64,000 bases of DNA from positions 1-64,000 of the forward strand of contig CANBES010000003.1 of the NCBI GenBank assembly GCA_947367845.1. Direction: 5' to 3'. Position 1 is the first letter of the stretch, and each line of letters starts with the position of its first letter. Of this stretch, positions 34,523 to 44,148 are shown piece by piece. A program made the position numbers and the translations under genes. The notes under the pieces are model-generated. The model did not search any database. It saw nothing but the letters and a program-made list of their open reading frames with translations, and was not told where the DNA came from. The stretch comes from an uncultured Clostridium sp. (GTDB lineage Bacteria; Bacillota; Clostridia; TANB77; CAG-508).

Positions 34523-37500
34523 CTATTCAGAACTTTTTTGGCTTGTCCCAAAAAGTTTTTTTATCCATAGTACACCTACACCTAAGATTACTAATGCACC
34601 TATTCCAACTGATATTGGTAATATATAATTTAGGTCTTCACCAGTATGTGGTGATACTTTGAATGTTTGTGCCATATCGTCATCTGATTCTACCTTTTTA
34701 CCTAAACCTGGTACGTAGTTTCCTGGTATTGATTGTTTGAATATTCCTCCACCGTCTTTGCGTAGTGATATAACTTCTGCTTCGTTTTGTATATCTATAT
34801 CACCTGCTATTGTTGTTAATACTTTTGTTACTGTTAGTTCTAGTGGTTTTATTTCTGTTGGAAGTCCTGCTACTCCTGATCTTTCTGCTACTAATCCTCC
34901 TTGGTTGTCTATTTTTGTTGTGGTTAGGATTATTCTGTTTGCTATTGCAGATTGCCTTTCATCATAAACTCTTTCTGCTACTTCGTTTGCTCCTTTGTAT
35001 TCGCTTAGTTCTCTTTTTGTCCATCCTGAGCTTGTGTAAGTAGTTTCGTTTTCATTTATTGCCCATTGGCTATCTGCATAGTCTGCTATTTTTGTTATGT
35101 TTATTTTTACTGGGTTTGTAATGTTTAGAGTTCCATATGCGTAGAATTCTTCGTTCCTGTAATCTCTTTCACTTGTGTTTTTTACTTTTATTTCATATTT
35201 TACTTCTACTGTTGAGCCTTGTAGTATTTCATTATCTATTTCTAGTTTTGCAAATCCTGGGTCTTTATCTACATTTCCTTCTGCTCCCTTAACAGCTGTA
35301 AAGTTATCCCTTTTTTCGCCTACTGGTTCACCATTTTCATCTAAATCTGTATCTACAAGAACTTGACCATTTGCTAATGTTGCTTTTACGTGTTTCATTT
35401 CTTTTATTAATTCTACACTTTGATGTGGTCTTTCTATTAATCCAAAGTCTACATTTGGTATATGATATGTTGGTACTGGCTCGTATTTAATAGTTTGATC
35501 TTCTTTGATTGGTACTTTATCTCCGTCTTTTAATGTTTCTATTACTGATGGTGTTCTTAAGTTTTCTATGTCTATTGCCATTTCTGGTGTTGATGATATC
35601 ATTTTCTTGCTTGTATCTGTTGCTGTATTGTGGTTTACTTCACGTGAGTTTAGTTCATTGTCTAACGCTGTTCTTGTTGCATAATCGTCTGTTGCGTCTG
35701 AAAGTCTTGGCGTTGTATCTTGATACCATTTTGTTCCGTTATGTCTGTTTCTATCAAATATTGTTGCTTTGTAGCTTTGTACTGAATATGTTTCGTCTCC
35801 CCAAGTAAATCTAACTTCATAGTCTCCTGCTGCAAAGTCGTTGAACTTGTATTCTCCGTCAGTTCCAGTTGCTTCAAGTGTTTTTATTGGTACCCATTTG
35901 TTGTATTGACCTGTTCTTTCGTCTACTTCTTTTCTCCAAAGTTCAACTTTTACATTTTGAATTCCTACTTCGTTTGAATCCAATTCTCCATTACCTTGTC
36001 TAATATTTTCGCCATTCAATAGTTCTTCAATTGCTTGGTCTTCGAATATTTTACCTGATATTTCTCTTTCTTCTGCTGTTGCTTTAGGTTCTAATTGAAT
36101 TGGTGGTGCCCAGTCTGTGTCGTCTTCATATGTGTTCATATTTCCTGGTTCTACTGTTCCTGGATTTGAGTTTCTGTCAATTCCTGCATATACTGCACCA
36201 TTTTCATCCAATATACTGTATGATGTTATTTCTATTACATTATCTAGCGTCTCTCTTGAGTTCATAATTTCAACTACTGCTTCTCTGCTAAGTCTAAATT
36301 GTACATATATTTCTTTTGAATTTCCTTCATTTTCTGTTACACCACTTATTCCTTTGATTGAGCCAATTTCTTCAGTTTGTATAAGTAGTTTTTTATACTC
36401 ATTATTATAGTCTTGTTTTGTAAAGCTTATTGGATTTGTTACATTCGCGTTTGCGTCTATCGTTCTTCCTACAACAATTGAATCTTCTTCATATCTACTG
36501 TCATAGAAATCTGCAATTTCGTTTACAACTGCTTGTACATTACTTGAATTGTTTCTAATTCCTAGTCTATATGTTAAATATACTTTTAGTTCTCTGTCTT
36601 TGTCTGCACTTGTAAATTCGCTATCTGGTGTATATATCGCTCTTTTATATGATGTATTGACATATTCATTTTTGAATTTTACACCTATTTCGTATCCATC
36701 TCCACCACATTCTTCTGGATTTGTGAATTTTCTGTCATATTGATAAACTTGTCCACGACCATTTAGTGTAAGTTTTACGCTTTGTAAGTCTTTTTTTACA
36801 GATAAATCTGGTTGTTCTCTTTCTTCTATTCCTAGGTTGATGTTTTCTAGTTCTTGTGTTTCATCTCTTCTTATTGCTTCTGGTGTTTTTATTTGGTCTA
36901 AATATCCACCATATCCGTTGTATGTAGTTGCGTTTATCATATATTTGTCTGCAACTCCATTAACTGGGAAGTTTGCACCTTCATATCCATATTCTTGGTT
37001 TGTTCCCTCTAAGTCTAATGTACTTGTGTTGTTTTGCTCAAAATATCTTAGTGCAGTGTTTCCTGTTCCACCGTCATTTGCTTTATTGTTTGTTATCACT
37101 TTAAATTTGTTATTAAAGTTTGTTCTTGCATTTGCCTGTATTCCGTTTTCTGCTGCTTTACTTGTATTCGCTGCTAACATATCTTTTAATGGTACTGATT
37201 GATAACTCATACCATTGTAACTAAATTCTACATAGTATTGTGTTATTTTGTCTATTTCTATATTGTAAAATTTATATTTTCCTTCTTCTAGTTGTTCTGT
37301 TTTCTCTACTTGTTTTCCATTTTCTAGTCTTGTATATTTTAATGTTTCACCTGTTTTTACTTGTTGTACAATGTTTCCTCTACTATCTCTTAAGCTTACT
37401 GTTACATGGTTTACAAGTCTATCTTCTGCATCATCTGTTCCGTCAGTTGGTGTTCTGTATAAATAGTTTTTTATCCACTCTTTTCCTGCTCCTCTGTCTT

Positions 37501-38977
37501 CCCATACAAGTCCTGATATTCTTATGTATTTTTGTGTGTTGTTTATTGTTATACTTTTTGTTCCTCCTACGGCTTCAAATGTTACTCTTCCTACTTCTAG
37601 TGGTTTTTCTTTGCTTACTTCTTCAAATCCGTTTTCAAATGCGTCTGGATGTACTACTTCATATATTATGTATGTTCCTTTTTTTGTAAGTTTGTTTACT
37701 GTGAATTCTCCATTTCTGTCTGTCATGAAAGTTGTTGCTTTGTATATGTCTTTTACATATCTTTGGCTTGTTTGGTTTTTTATATTTACATATGCATCTT
37801 GGTCTACTGAGTATACAACAAAGCCTATTTCTTCCATTGCTTCTCCTGTTCCGCTGTTTATTTTTTTGATGTTTAATCTGCTTTCTTCCACACCTGGTAA
37901 TATCAATTTTAATTCTCTATCTTCATCTTTTTTGGCTGATCCATAAAAGAATCCTATATCTTGAACTAAAACATTTATACCTTCTCCTACTACCATTCTT
38001 GCTCTTATGACTTTTTCTTTTGCTGTTGTTTTTAATTCAATTTCTTTAACAGAATTTACTTCTCCTTTATACACTACATAAAACTCATCTCCCATATATT
38101 CCCCTATGGATTTTATATCTTTTATGCTTTTTCCATCTACACTACATAATTCTGTTTCTAAGATTTCACTTTCTCTTGTTCTTATAATCGCCTTTGAGTT
38201 CATTTCACCATCTTTATGATTTAAATTATATGGTCCTATAAAAGTATATTCGCCATCATATCTTATTTCCTGTTTTGCACCTTCTCCTTTTATTGAATTT
38301 GTATTGAAAACTGTCTCTGTATTCATTTTTGCCACATTTTTTGCATAGTTTTGAGCTTCATCATATAAATCTGCATTATAAGCTCTTCCCCAAGACCAAA
38401 TTCCATTCTCTGGCTCACGATTATTAGGTCTATAACTTATATTTCCACTTAAATTTTCTCTAAGCCAATGCATTATTTGTGTTTTCCAAGGGCCCTCCCA
38501 CTGCCCTCCAGCGTCTATATAGTCTTCCAGTTGTGTGGATTTAGATAAATAATATGCTAATCTATAATACTTTATCTTTTCTGTCTCATTTGTAAGTGTT
38601 CTTTCATTATTTGTATCATCCTTAATAACAACGTCTTTTCCTATGTCAAAAACATATCTAACTTTTGCACGAAATTCGCTGACATAACCTGCGGTTGGGT
38701 GCCCATAACAAAGAGCTCCTTTTCTTACTATTTCTTGTCCTGTTGATTGAGGTCTCGGTGACCACTCGTTAGTACTATACGGTGTGTGTAAGTTATCTGG
38801 TACCTTACTATCCAGCCACGCTTCGCCATTTATATGAATAGAATCAAGAATGCCATAAAATGGTGGTGTTTCTCTGTATCCTTCACTCGAATAAAACTCT
38901 GCTGCTGTAGAAAATGCTGGAAGCATAAATATTATGGCTATAGCTATTAAAATTATTGATATTGTATTCTTTTTCAT
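34523..38977 (-). CDS. Surface adhesin B3: thioester-like head, SdrD/SpaA-type domains, PxTG motif
   Basis: A 1484-residue exported protein. A signal peptide (1-25) is followed by a head with Cys90 (GALCYGH) and Gln167 in KTQIMHW (QxxxW). This spacing and motif fit the internal Cys-Gln thioester domains (TED) of Gram-positive adhesins that bind host proteins covalently. Then come a SpaA/Cna-B-like module (about 369-465), an SdrD-like module (ISGLVWEDRGAG, near 486), a long region shared with B1 and B2 (LSVKKDLQSVKLTLNG...), and a second SdrD-like module (FEDQAIEELL...NGELDSNEVGIQNVKVEL, near 972). The end is SPHTGED (near 1443), a membrane helix and a charged tail: a sortase signal with Ser instead of Leu. 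It follows gene A3 by 17 bases. Thioester function is inferred. Confidence 0.85.
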   Translation of the reverse strand: MKKNTISIILIAIAIIFMLPAFSTAAEFYSSEGYRETPPFYGILDSIHINGEAWLDSKVPDNLHTPYSTNEWSPRPQSTGQEIVRKGALCYGHPTAGYVSEFRAKVRYVFDIGKDVVIKDDTNNERTLTNETEKIKYYRLAYYLSKSTQLEDYIDAGGQWEGPWKTQIMHWLRENLSGNISYRPNNREPENGIWSWGRAYNADLYDEAQNYAKNVAKMNTETVFNTNSIKGEGAKQEIRYDGEYTFIGPYNLNHKDGEMNSKAIIRTRESEILETELCSVDGKSIKDIKSIGEYMGDEFYVVYKGEVNSVKEIELKTTAKEKVIRARMVVGEGINVLVQDIGFFYGSAKKDEDRELKLILPGVEESRLNIKKINSGTGEAMEEIGFVVYSVDQDAYVNIKNQTSQRYVKDIYKATTFMTDRNGEFTVNKLTKKGTYIIYEVVHPDAFENGFEEVSKEKPLEVGRVTFEAVGGTKSITINNTQKYIRISGLVWEDRGAGKEWIKNYLYRTPTDGTDDAEDRLVNHVTVSLRDSRGNIVQQVKTGETLKYTRLENGKQVEKTEQLEEGKYKFYNIEIDKITQYYVEFSYNGMSYQSVPLKDMLAANTSKAAENGIQANARTNFNNKFKVITNNKANDGGTGNTALRYFEQNNTSTLDLEGTNQEYGYEGANFPVNGVADKYMINATTYNGYGGYLDQIKTPEAIRRDETQELENINLGIEEREQPDLSVKKDLQSVKLTLNGRGQVYQYDRKFTNPEECGGDGYEIGVKFKNEYVNTSYKRAIYTPDSEFTSADKDRELKVYLTYRLGIRNNSSNVQAVVNEIADFYDSRYEEDSIVVGRTIDANANVTNPISFTKQDYNNEYKKLLIQTEEIGSIKGISGVTENEGNSKEIYVQFRLSREAVVEIMNSRETLDNVIEITSYSILDENGAVYAGIDRNSNPGTVEPGNMNTYEDDTDWAPPIQLEPKATAEEREISGKIFEDQAIEELLNGENIRQGNGELDSNEVGIQNVKVELWRKEVDERTGQYNKWVPIKTLEATGTDGEYKFNDFAAGDYEVRFTWGDETYSVQSYKATIFDRNRHNGTKWYQDTTPRLSDATDDYATRTALDNELNSREVNHNTATDTSKKMISSTPEMAIDIENLRTPSVIETLKDGDKVPIKEDQTIKYEPVPTYHIPNVDFGLIERPHQSVELIKEMKHVKATLANGQVLVDTDLDENGEPVGEKRDNFTAVKGAEGNVDKDPGFAKLEIDNEILQGSTVEVKYEIKVKNTSERDYRNEEFYAYGTLNITNPVKINITKIADYADSQWAINENETTYTSSGWTKRELSEYKGANEVAERVYDERQSAIANRIILTTTKIDNQGGLVAERSGVAGLPTEIKPLELTVTKVLTTIAGDIDIQNEAEVISLRKDGGGIFKQSIPGNYVPGLGKKVESDDDMAQTFKVSPHTGEDLNYILPISVGIGALVILGVGVLWIKKLFGTSQKSSE

Positions 38978-38994
38978 ATTTATCTTCCCCCTTT

Positions 38995-41900
38995 CTATCC
39001 TAATACTTTTTTCTTTATAAAGTATATTCCTGTTGCAAGGATTGCAATTGATATTATTATTGTGGTGTAAAGTATTATACTACCTGTTTTTATTGATATA
39101 ATAACATCTGCGTTACTCATGTCATCTTCTTTTTCGTCTTTATTTCCTGGTGTAGAGTCTATATCGTCTAACATACGTTCATTATAATGGTTATTAATTT
39201 CAGCTTTGTTTAATATTCTTCCTGTATTGTCTTGAGTCATATCTTTTGTTAATGTTAAATTAATTGTTTTTGTTTGCCCTGGTAAAATTATTTGGTTTGC
39301 TAATGCTGTTGCATATAAATTTCCATTTGTGTTTTGTCTCCATCCTGGATTTGATTGATTACTGAATTTTAAATCACTTGGTAAGTAATCTACAATTTCA
39401 TTTGCATAACCAGCTACGTCTCCTTCATTTGTAATTTCTATACCATATTCTATTGTAACTTTACTATTAGCTATTTTTTTCGCATCTATTTCGACTTTAG
39501 CAAGTTTTTCTTTATTGTATGAAATTACTCTGGTTCCATCGCTATTTTGTACTGTTATTCTATTTATATATTTTTCTAATTTTAAGTCAAATGTCTCTGA
39601 TTTGATAAATCCTGCATCTATATTTGCTAAGTTTGTGTTGTCCAAGTTTAGCTCTTTTGTTTTTGCACATTTAATTTGCTCATTTTTCAATTTTATTGTA
39701 GCACTTATGACATCTGAATTTTGACTTTCTGCTACTCCTTCTTTTTGATATTCTGTTATATAGTAATTTTTACTGTCATATATAAATATTACACTATATT
39801 TGCCTTTCTCTATTTCTTTGAATTCATACATACCATTTTCGTCTGTAGTTGTAATTGCTTCGTTTCCGTCTTTGTCTTTTGCAATATTTTGAGTTTTTTC
39901 ATCTAACAACATTACAGTTGTATTTGGTAATCCTTTTTCTTGGAGATCTCTATTTCCATTTTTATCTTCATCAATCCAAGCAATTCCAGATATCCTATGC
40001 TTTGTTTCATCTTTATCTGTTGGGTCAGTACTAGGATTATCTTTGTTTCCTTCTATATCAAACTCTACTGTATTAACATTTACATTAATACCTGTACCAC
40101 TAAGTTCTACTTTATTTATTATTTTATTTTGGTTTTCTAATGCAATATTTAATTTAGTATCTATAATTATACTTACTTTTTCTTCTTTATTAAGAAAAAT
40201 TTTTGTATCTATTATCCTGTCTTTTGGTAGAAATTCTTCTTTACCATCCTTTACTATTTTTATACTATTTATTTCTAACCCCCTTTGTAAAACATCTATA
40301 ATATTAATACCTGCTTCTTCATCTGAATAATCTTTTAGTCTTTCTATGTTTATTGTAAAAATTATATTGTCTCCATTTTTTACAGTACTCTTTGATATAT
40401 TAGTAGTTTGATTTGCAACTATTTGAAAACTAATATTTTTTATTGTTCTCTCTTGATAATTAGAAACATATTTTATATCTTCATAATCAGCTGTGAAATA
40501 TTGTGTTATTACGCACTCATTCCCTTCTATATATTCTTTAATAGGAATTTTGATATAAATATGTTGACTTTCTCCTGCTGATATTTCGTCTATTTTGAAT
40601 TTTGCAACACAATCTTTATATTCTATAAAACTTCCACCTTCTACTAAAAGGCTTTGTGTTGAAAATTCTAGTTCATTTGCTATTGGAATATTAACCATAA
40701 TGTTATTTACTTTAGTATTTGAAATATTTTTTATTTCGAAGTCTAGCTCAATTGCACCTCGGCTCACTAAAACTTCTTGTAATGACACTAAATCTTTTAA
40801 TATCAATTTTAGTTTACCCTTATTTATTTTGTTTGTTATATTTTTAATTGTTTTTTCTTCTATACCTTCTGCTGTTACTTTTACTTGTCCAGTTATCGTT
40901 TGTTCGCTTTCTGTAATTTCTTTTACAGCAACTTGGTAACTCACTTCTTTTGTTTCTCCTGCTTTTATTTCATCTACTTTAATTATTTTTGAAGTTAAGT
41001 TAGCATCTTCTATATAATTTATAATTTCTCTTTCAATTCCACCTATCACTTCTTTATGAGTTACTTCTCCATAATAAATAGCATTAGTATTTGTAGCTTC
41101 AAGAACTAGGTTTTTAATATCTTTATCTGTATTATTTGTTAATGTAAGCACATATTTTATAGCTTGACCTTCTTGAACAACATCATTTTCTTGTAAAGTT
41201 TTATCTCCACTTTTAGCAACTATTGCAACACCTATTCCATTAACATCTTCTGTAATTTGAGCTGGTTGTTCTTCTTCAGCAGTTGCTTCTGCACTTAATC
41301 CCATAGCAGAAACTGTTGATTCTTCGCTACCTTGATAATTGTACTGTAATTGTGTTTTTGTGTATAAACTTTCCCCACTTTCCACATTTTCTGGGATATA
41401 TAAATTATATTCTGCACTAAAGCTTTCTTTTGGTTGTAATTCGTCTTCTAGTGTTACTTTAAATGCTTTTACTGTGTCTAACTCTTCTGTTGTTGGCTTC
41501 CATTCTTCACTTTGTGCTTCTAAGTCACTTCTATCTGTGAAATATATACTTGCTTTTTTGTTTTGTGCTGTTATTACATTTTGTAAATTTGCTTCTATTG
41601 TTGTTTTAAATGTTTGGCTATCTATTTCTTCTTCGTCTCCAATTTTACCTAGTATAGATACATCTTTTATTGGTTCTTCATAGTTGTTTATTACATTTAT
41701 TGTTCTCTTTGCAAGTTTTGCTTCTTCGTTTGTGTCTAATTTTGCATTAACTACTTTGTCATCGTTAGTTTCTATTGTTTCTCCTGAATTAGAGTAGTTT
41801 TCTAATTTGTTTGTCATTAGCACACCGTGTTTTGAGTTTATTTTAATTGGTACTTCATCTGTAAATTGTTCTGCTGGTCTGTTTTCATTTGTATATGTTA

Positions 41901-43836
41901 GTTCAATTTTTTCATCTTTTGATGGCACTGTGTTTGCTATTGTTATGTCTGCAATTATTGCTATTTGAATTCCTTGTGCAAGGCTACCTGCAAAGTTTGT
42001 TTGTTCTCCTGATAATTCAAGTATTATTGCCTTTTTGCCGTCTTCTCTGTTTTGTAATCCTATTTTTGATATTTTTATTTCGTCTTCAAAATTTAGTTGA
42101 GCTGTTTTTTTGACATCTATGTTTAATTCTTGTGGTAATACAATTTGTATTGTTGGGTTTTTATATAGGTCATATTGAGCATCATCACTTTTTAGTGTTA
42201 GTATAAATTGTACGTCATTATTTGCCTGTAATGTTGATAAACTTGTATTGCTCACTTCTAATTTTGCTTCTGTTTTTGTATCATTTAAAGCTATTTCTGC
42301 ACTACTTGTAGATTGTTTGTCTCCATTTGTTACAGTTCCATTTAGGTTTAATTTGTTGAAGATTTTTAGTTGAGCTTTTGTGTAGTTTGCATTTCCTTTT
42401 ATTGCTTTTGCATTTTTTATAACAAAGTTTCCTTCTACTTGTGGTTTGCTTGTTACAACTTTTATATAATCAGTTGGTTCGCTATAATTCACTACAATAT
42501 TTCCTGCTTCATCACTTTCTGTTTCATTTGTTATTTTTGCTATTTCAGCATTTTCTTTGTTTAGTATTTGTATTTCATAGCTTTCACCAAAAATTCTCTC
42601 TAAATCTGCTTTGTTAAATATTGTAGATTTATATATTGTTACGGCTCTGTACATTCTGTCTCTTTCATCTGCAAATGTCTCTTCTTGATTTGTTAACTCG
42701 ATAGCTTCTGTCTCTGATGCCTTAGATATTTTTATTGTATTATTTTCTTCAAATGCTGTTTCATTTTCTGGGTTTGCATACATATATCCTTTATATAGGC
42801 TATTTGTTGCTTCTTTTACTACTTCAACAATATTCCCTTTTTCTTCTGCTTGTACTTCTACATTTTCTGATTTTACTATCGCTTCAGCTTTTGTGTATAA
42901 TTGTGTTGATACTGTTGTATCTAAATTTATTGTTGAACTTGCTGTTTCTACTTCGTTGTATGTATAAATTACATTATATTCATTTACGGCATTTCCCCAG
43001 CTTGCTTCGCCATTTTCATTTAACACATTTGAGTTTACTATCTCTAAACTTCCGTCTTCTGGATTGTACTTTATTTGTTCAGCATCTAGCTTTACTCCAT
43101 TTGCTAATACAATTACTTCTTGTGGATATTTTCCACTTATTTGTTGTGTCTTTATATTTATCGTCTCTTGTTTTCTTGGCAATATATTGTTTGGAACATC
43201 TGTGTATATATTTTGTTGTATTAAAATTTCTCCTTCGCCTAAATTTATATATTTCCCAACTTCTTGAGTAAAACTTACTTCTGTATCTACTGTCCAATTT
43301 AATTTTATTTTTCTTTGTGCTTCAACACTTGTATCTATTTCATTATTGTATGTTCCTGTTAAATTTACATTTATCTCTTTTTCAAAATAATCTTCTGAAA
43401 AATTATTTGCTTGTTTAAATTTTATTGGAAGCTCAATTATTGCATCATTTGAATATATGATAGAATTTAGCTCTATTTCATTCTTCTCTACATCAACTTT
43501 CTTTATATATTCACTTGCTATTTTCTCTTTTATAATAGTAAAGTTCGGATTTTCTATTTGTATCTTGGCATCTTTTAAAACACCCTGATTTTTAACATTT
43601 ACATTTAAAACCAAAGTTTGCTCTTCTGCTAAATTCGCACTTCTCTCATGCCCTTTACCTTCTCCTAAATTAAAATACACATCAAACTTAACATTGTTTG
43701 CGTTAGTATCTTCGCTTTGACTTTCTAGCCCTACCGAAAGTGCAATAGACATCGTCTGACCTATTATCACAAAATATGTTGACATTAGTGTGATTATTAA
43801 ACTTACTATTACTGTTTTTTTGATTGCTCTTTTCAT
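38995..43836 (-). CDS. Surface protein A3: large exported DUF11-like protein with SdrD-type domain
   Basis: 1613 residues, first gene of the third cassette. A signal sequence (about 7-34) precedes a long series of beta-rich modules, including DUF11-like segments (VQEGQAIKYVLTLTNNTDKD near 890) of the kind that form stalks. An SdrD B-type module (ISGIAWIDEDKNGNRDLQEK, near 1279) with a calcium-loop-like DEDKNGNRD follows. A second DUF11-like region (EITNEGDVAGYANEIVDYLP) leads to the C-terminus NADVIISIKTGSIILYTTIII: Thr-Gly lies just before the membrane helix, but no proline, so it is not a canonical sorting signal. GGAGG is 7 bases upstream of the ATG. It is probably a stalk or partner for B3, inferred from co-transcription. 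Confidence 0.85.
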   Translation of the reverse strand: MKRAIKKTVIVSLIITLMSTYFVIIGQTMSIALSVGLESQSEDTNANNVKFDVYFNLGEGKGHERSANLAEEQTLVLNVNVKNQGVLKDAKIQIENPNFTIIKEKIASEYIKKVDVEKNEIELNSIIYSNDAIIELPIKFKQANNFSEDYFEKEINVNLTGTYNNEIDTSVEAQRKIKLNWTVDTEVSFTQEVGKYINLGEGEILIQQNIYTDVPNNILPRKQETINIKTQQISGKYPQEVIVLANGVKLDAEQIKYNPEDGSLEIVNSNVLNENGEASWGNAVNEYNVIYTYNEVETASSTINLDTTVSTQLYTKAEAIVKSENVEVQAEEKGNIVEVVKEATNSLYKGYMYANPENETAFEENNTIKISKASETEAIELTNQEETFADERDRMYRAVTIYKSTIFNKADLERIFGESYEIQILNKENAEIAKITNETESDEAGNIVVNYSEPTDYIKVVTSKPQVEGNFVIKNAKAIKGNANYTKAQLKIFNKLNLNGTVTNGDKQSTSSAEIALNDTKTEAKLEVSNTSLSTLQANNDVQFILTLKSDDAQYDLYKNPTIQIVLPQELNIDVKKTAQLNFEDEIKISKIGLQNREDGKKAIILELSGEQTNFAGSLAQGIQIAIIADITIANTVPSKDEKIELTYTNENRPAEQFTDEVPIKINSKHGVLMTNKLENYSNSGETIETNDDKVVNAKLDTNEEAKLAKRTINVINNYEEPIKDVSILGKIGDEEEIDSQTFKTTIEANLQNVITAQNKKASIYFTDRSDLEAQSEEWKPTTEELDTVKAFKVTLEDELQPKESFSAEYNLYIPENVESGESLYTKTQLQYNYQGSEESTVSAMGLSAEATAEEEQPAQITEDVNGIGVAIVAKSGDKTLQENDVVQEGQAIKYVLTLTNNTDKDIKNLVLEATNTNAIYYGEVTHKEVIGGIEREIINYIEDANLTSKIIKVDEIKAGETKEVSYQVAVKEITESEQTITGQVKVTAEGIEEKTIKNITNKINKGKLKLILKDLVSLQEVLVSRGAIELDFEIKNISNTKVNNIMVNIPIANELEFSTQSLLVEGGSFIEYKDCVAKFKIDEISAGESQHIYIKIPIKEYIEGNECVITQYFTADYEDIKYVSNYQERTIKNISFQIVANQTTNISKSTVKNGDNIIFTINIERLKDYSDEEAGINIIDVLQRGLEINSIKIVKDGKEEFLPKDRIIDTKIFLNKEEKVSIIIDTKLNIALENQNKIINKVELSGTGINVNVNTVEFDIEGNKDNPSTDPTDKDETKHRISGIAWIDEDKNGNRDLQEKGLPNTTVMLLDEKTQNIAKDKDGNEAITTTDENGMYEFKEIEKGKYSVIFIYDSKNYYITEYQKEGVAESQNSDVISATIKLKNEQIKCAKTKELNLDNTNLANIDAGFIKSETFDLKLEKYINRITVQNSDGTRVISYNKEKLAKVEIDAKKIANSKVTIEYGIEITNEGDVAGYANEIVDYLPSDLKFSNQSNPGWRQNTNGNLYATALANQIILPGQTKTINLTLTKDMTQDNTGRILNKAEINNHYNERMLDDIDSTPGNKDEKEDDMSNADVIISIKTGSIILYTTIIISIAILATGIYFIKKKVLG

Positions 43837-43874
43837 TGCAACGCCTCCAAACTATTATTATTTTCCTATCATTA

Positions 43875-43902
43875 ATGATACAATATTTAAAAAATTTTTC
43901 AA
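43875..43902 (-). promoter_or_regulatory. Promoter of the A3-B3 cassette
   Basis: On the minus strand TTGAAA (43897-43902), 16 bases, TATCAT (43875-43880). The same boxes, spacing and flanking AAAAAACT.CTATTGAAA are found at 51088-51115, so the two promoters share ancestry. A further upstream pair of TGTAAC motifs (43992-44008, 11 bases apart) is partly kept. The gap 43837-44148 holds only this region, palindromic repeats and a terminator. Confidence 0.65.
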
Positions 43903-44008
43903 TAGTAGTTTTTTCCTTAATATTAAAATCCTGCCAAACTCCCTTACGGAAAGACATCTGCCGCCTTTATTATCTGTTATATTACTTTTTTGTTACATTT
44001 TCGTTACA

Positions 44009-44104
44009 TGCCAACAGGGACGGACCTTCTTGGCAGATTCCTGCCACTGGGGACGGTCCTTCTTGGCAGGATCCTGCCAAAAAGGTCCGTCCCCAGTGGC
44101 AGGG
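44009..44104. repeat. Dispersed palindromic repeat array (three units)
   Basis: TGCCAACAGGGACGGACC, then TTCTTGGCAG; CTGCCACTGGGGACGGTCC, then TTCTTGGCAG; and CTGCCAAAAAGGTCCGTCCC, then CAGTGGCAG, in a row. The last unit and following bases match 34447-34485. Confidence 0.85.
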
Positions 44105-44111
44105 TCACAAA

Positions 44112-44139
44112 AAGAACGAGATAAGTTTATCTCGTTCTT
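44112..44139 (-). terminator. Terminator after surface gene B2
   Basis: AAGAACGAGATAAA/TTATCTCGTTCTT with one mismatch, then TTTTTG on the minus strand. It is near-identical to the terminator after B3. Confidence 0.85.
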
Positions 44140-44148
44140 GAAATTATT

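Noticed and set aside
44009-44104. The array of short repeats as a CRISPR
   Set aside because: Units are palindromes with variable arrangement and no regular unique spacers; they belong to the dispersed repeat family.
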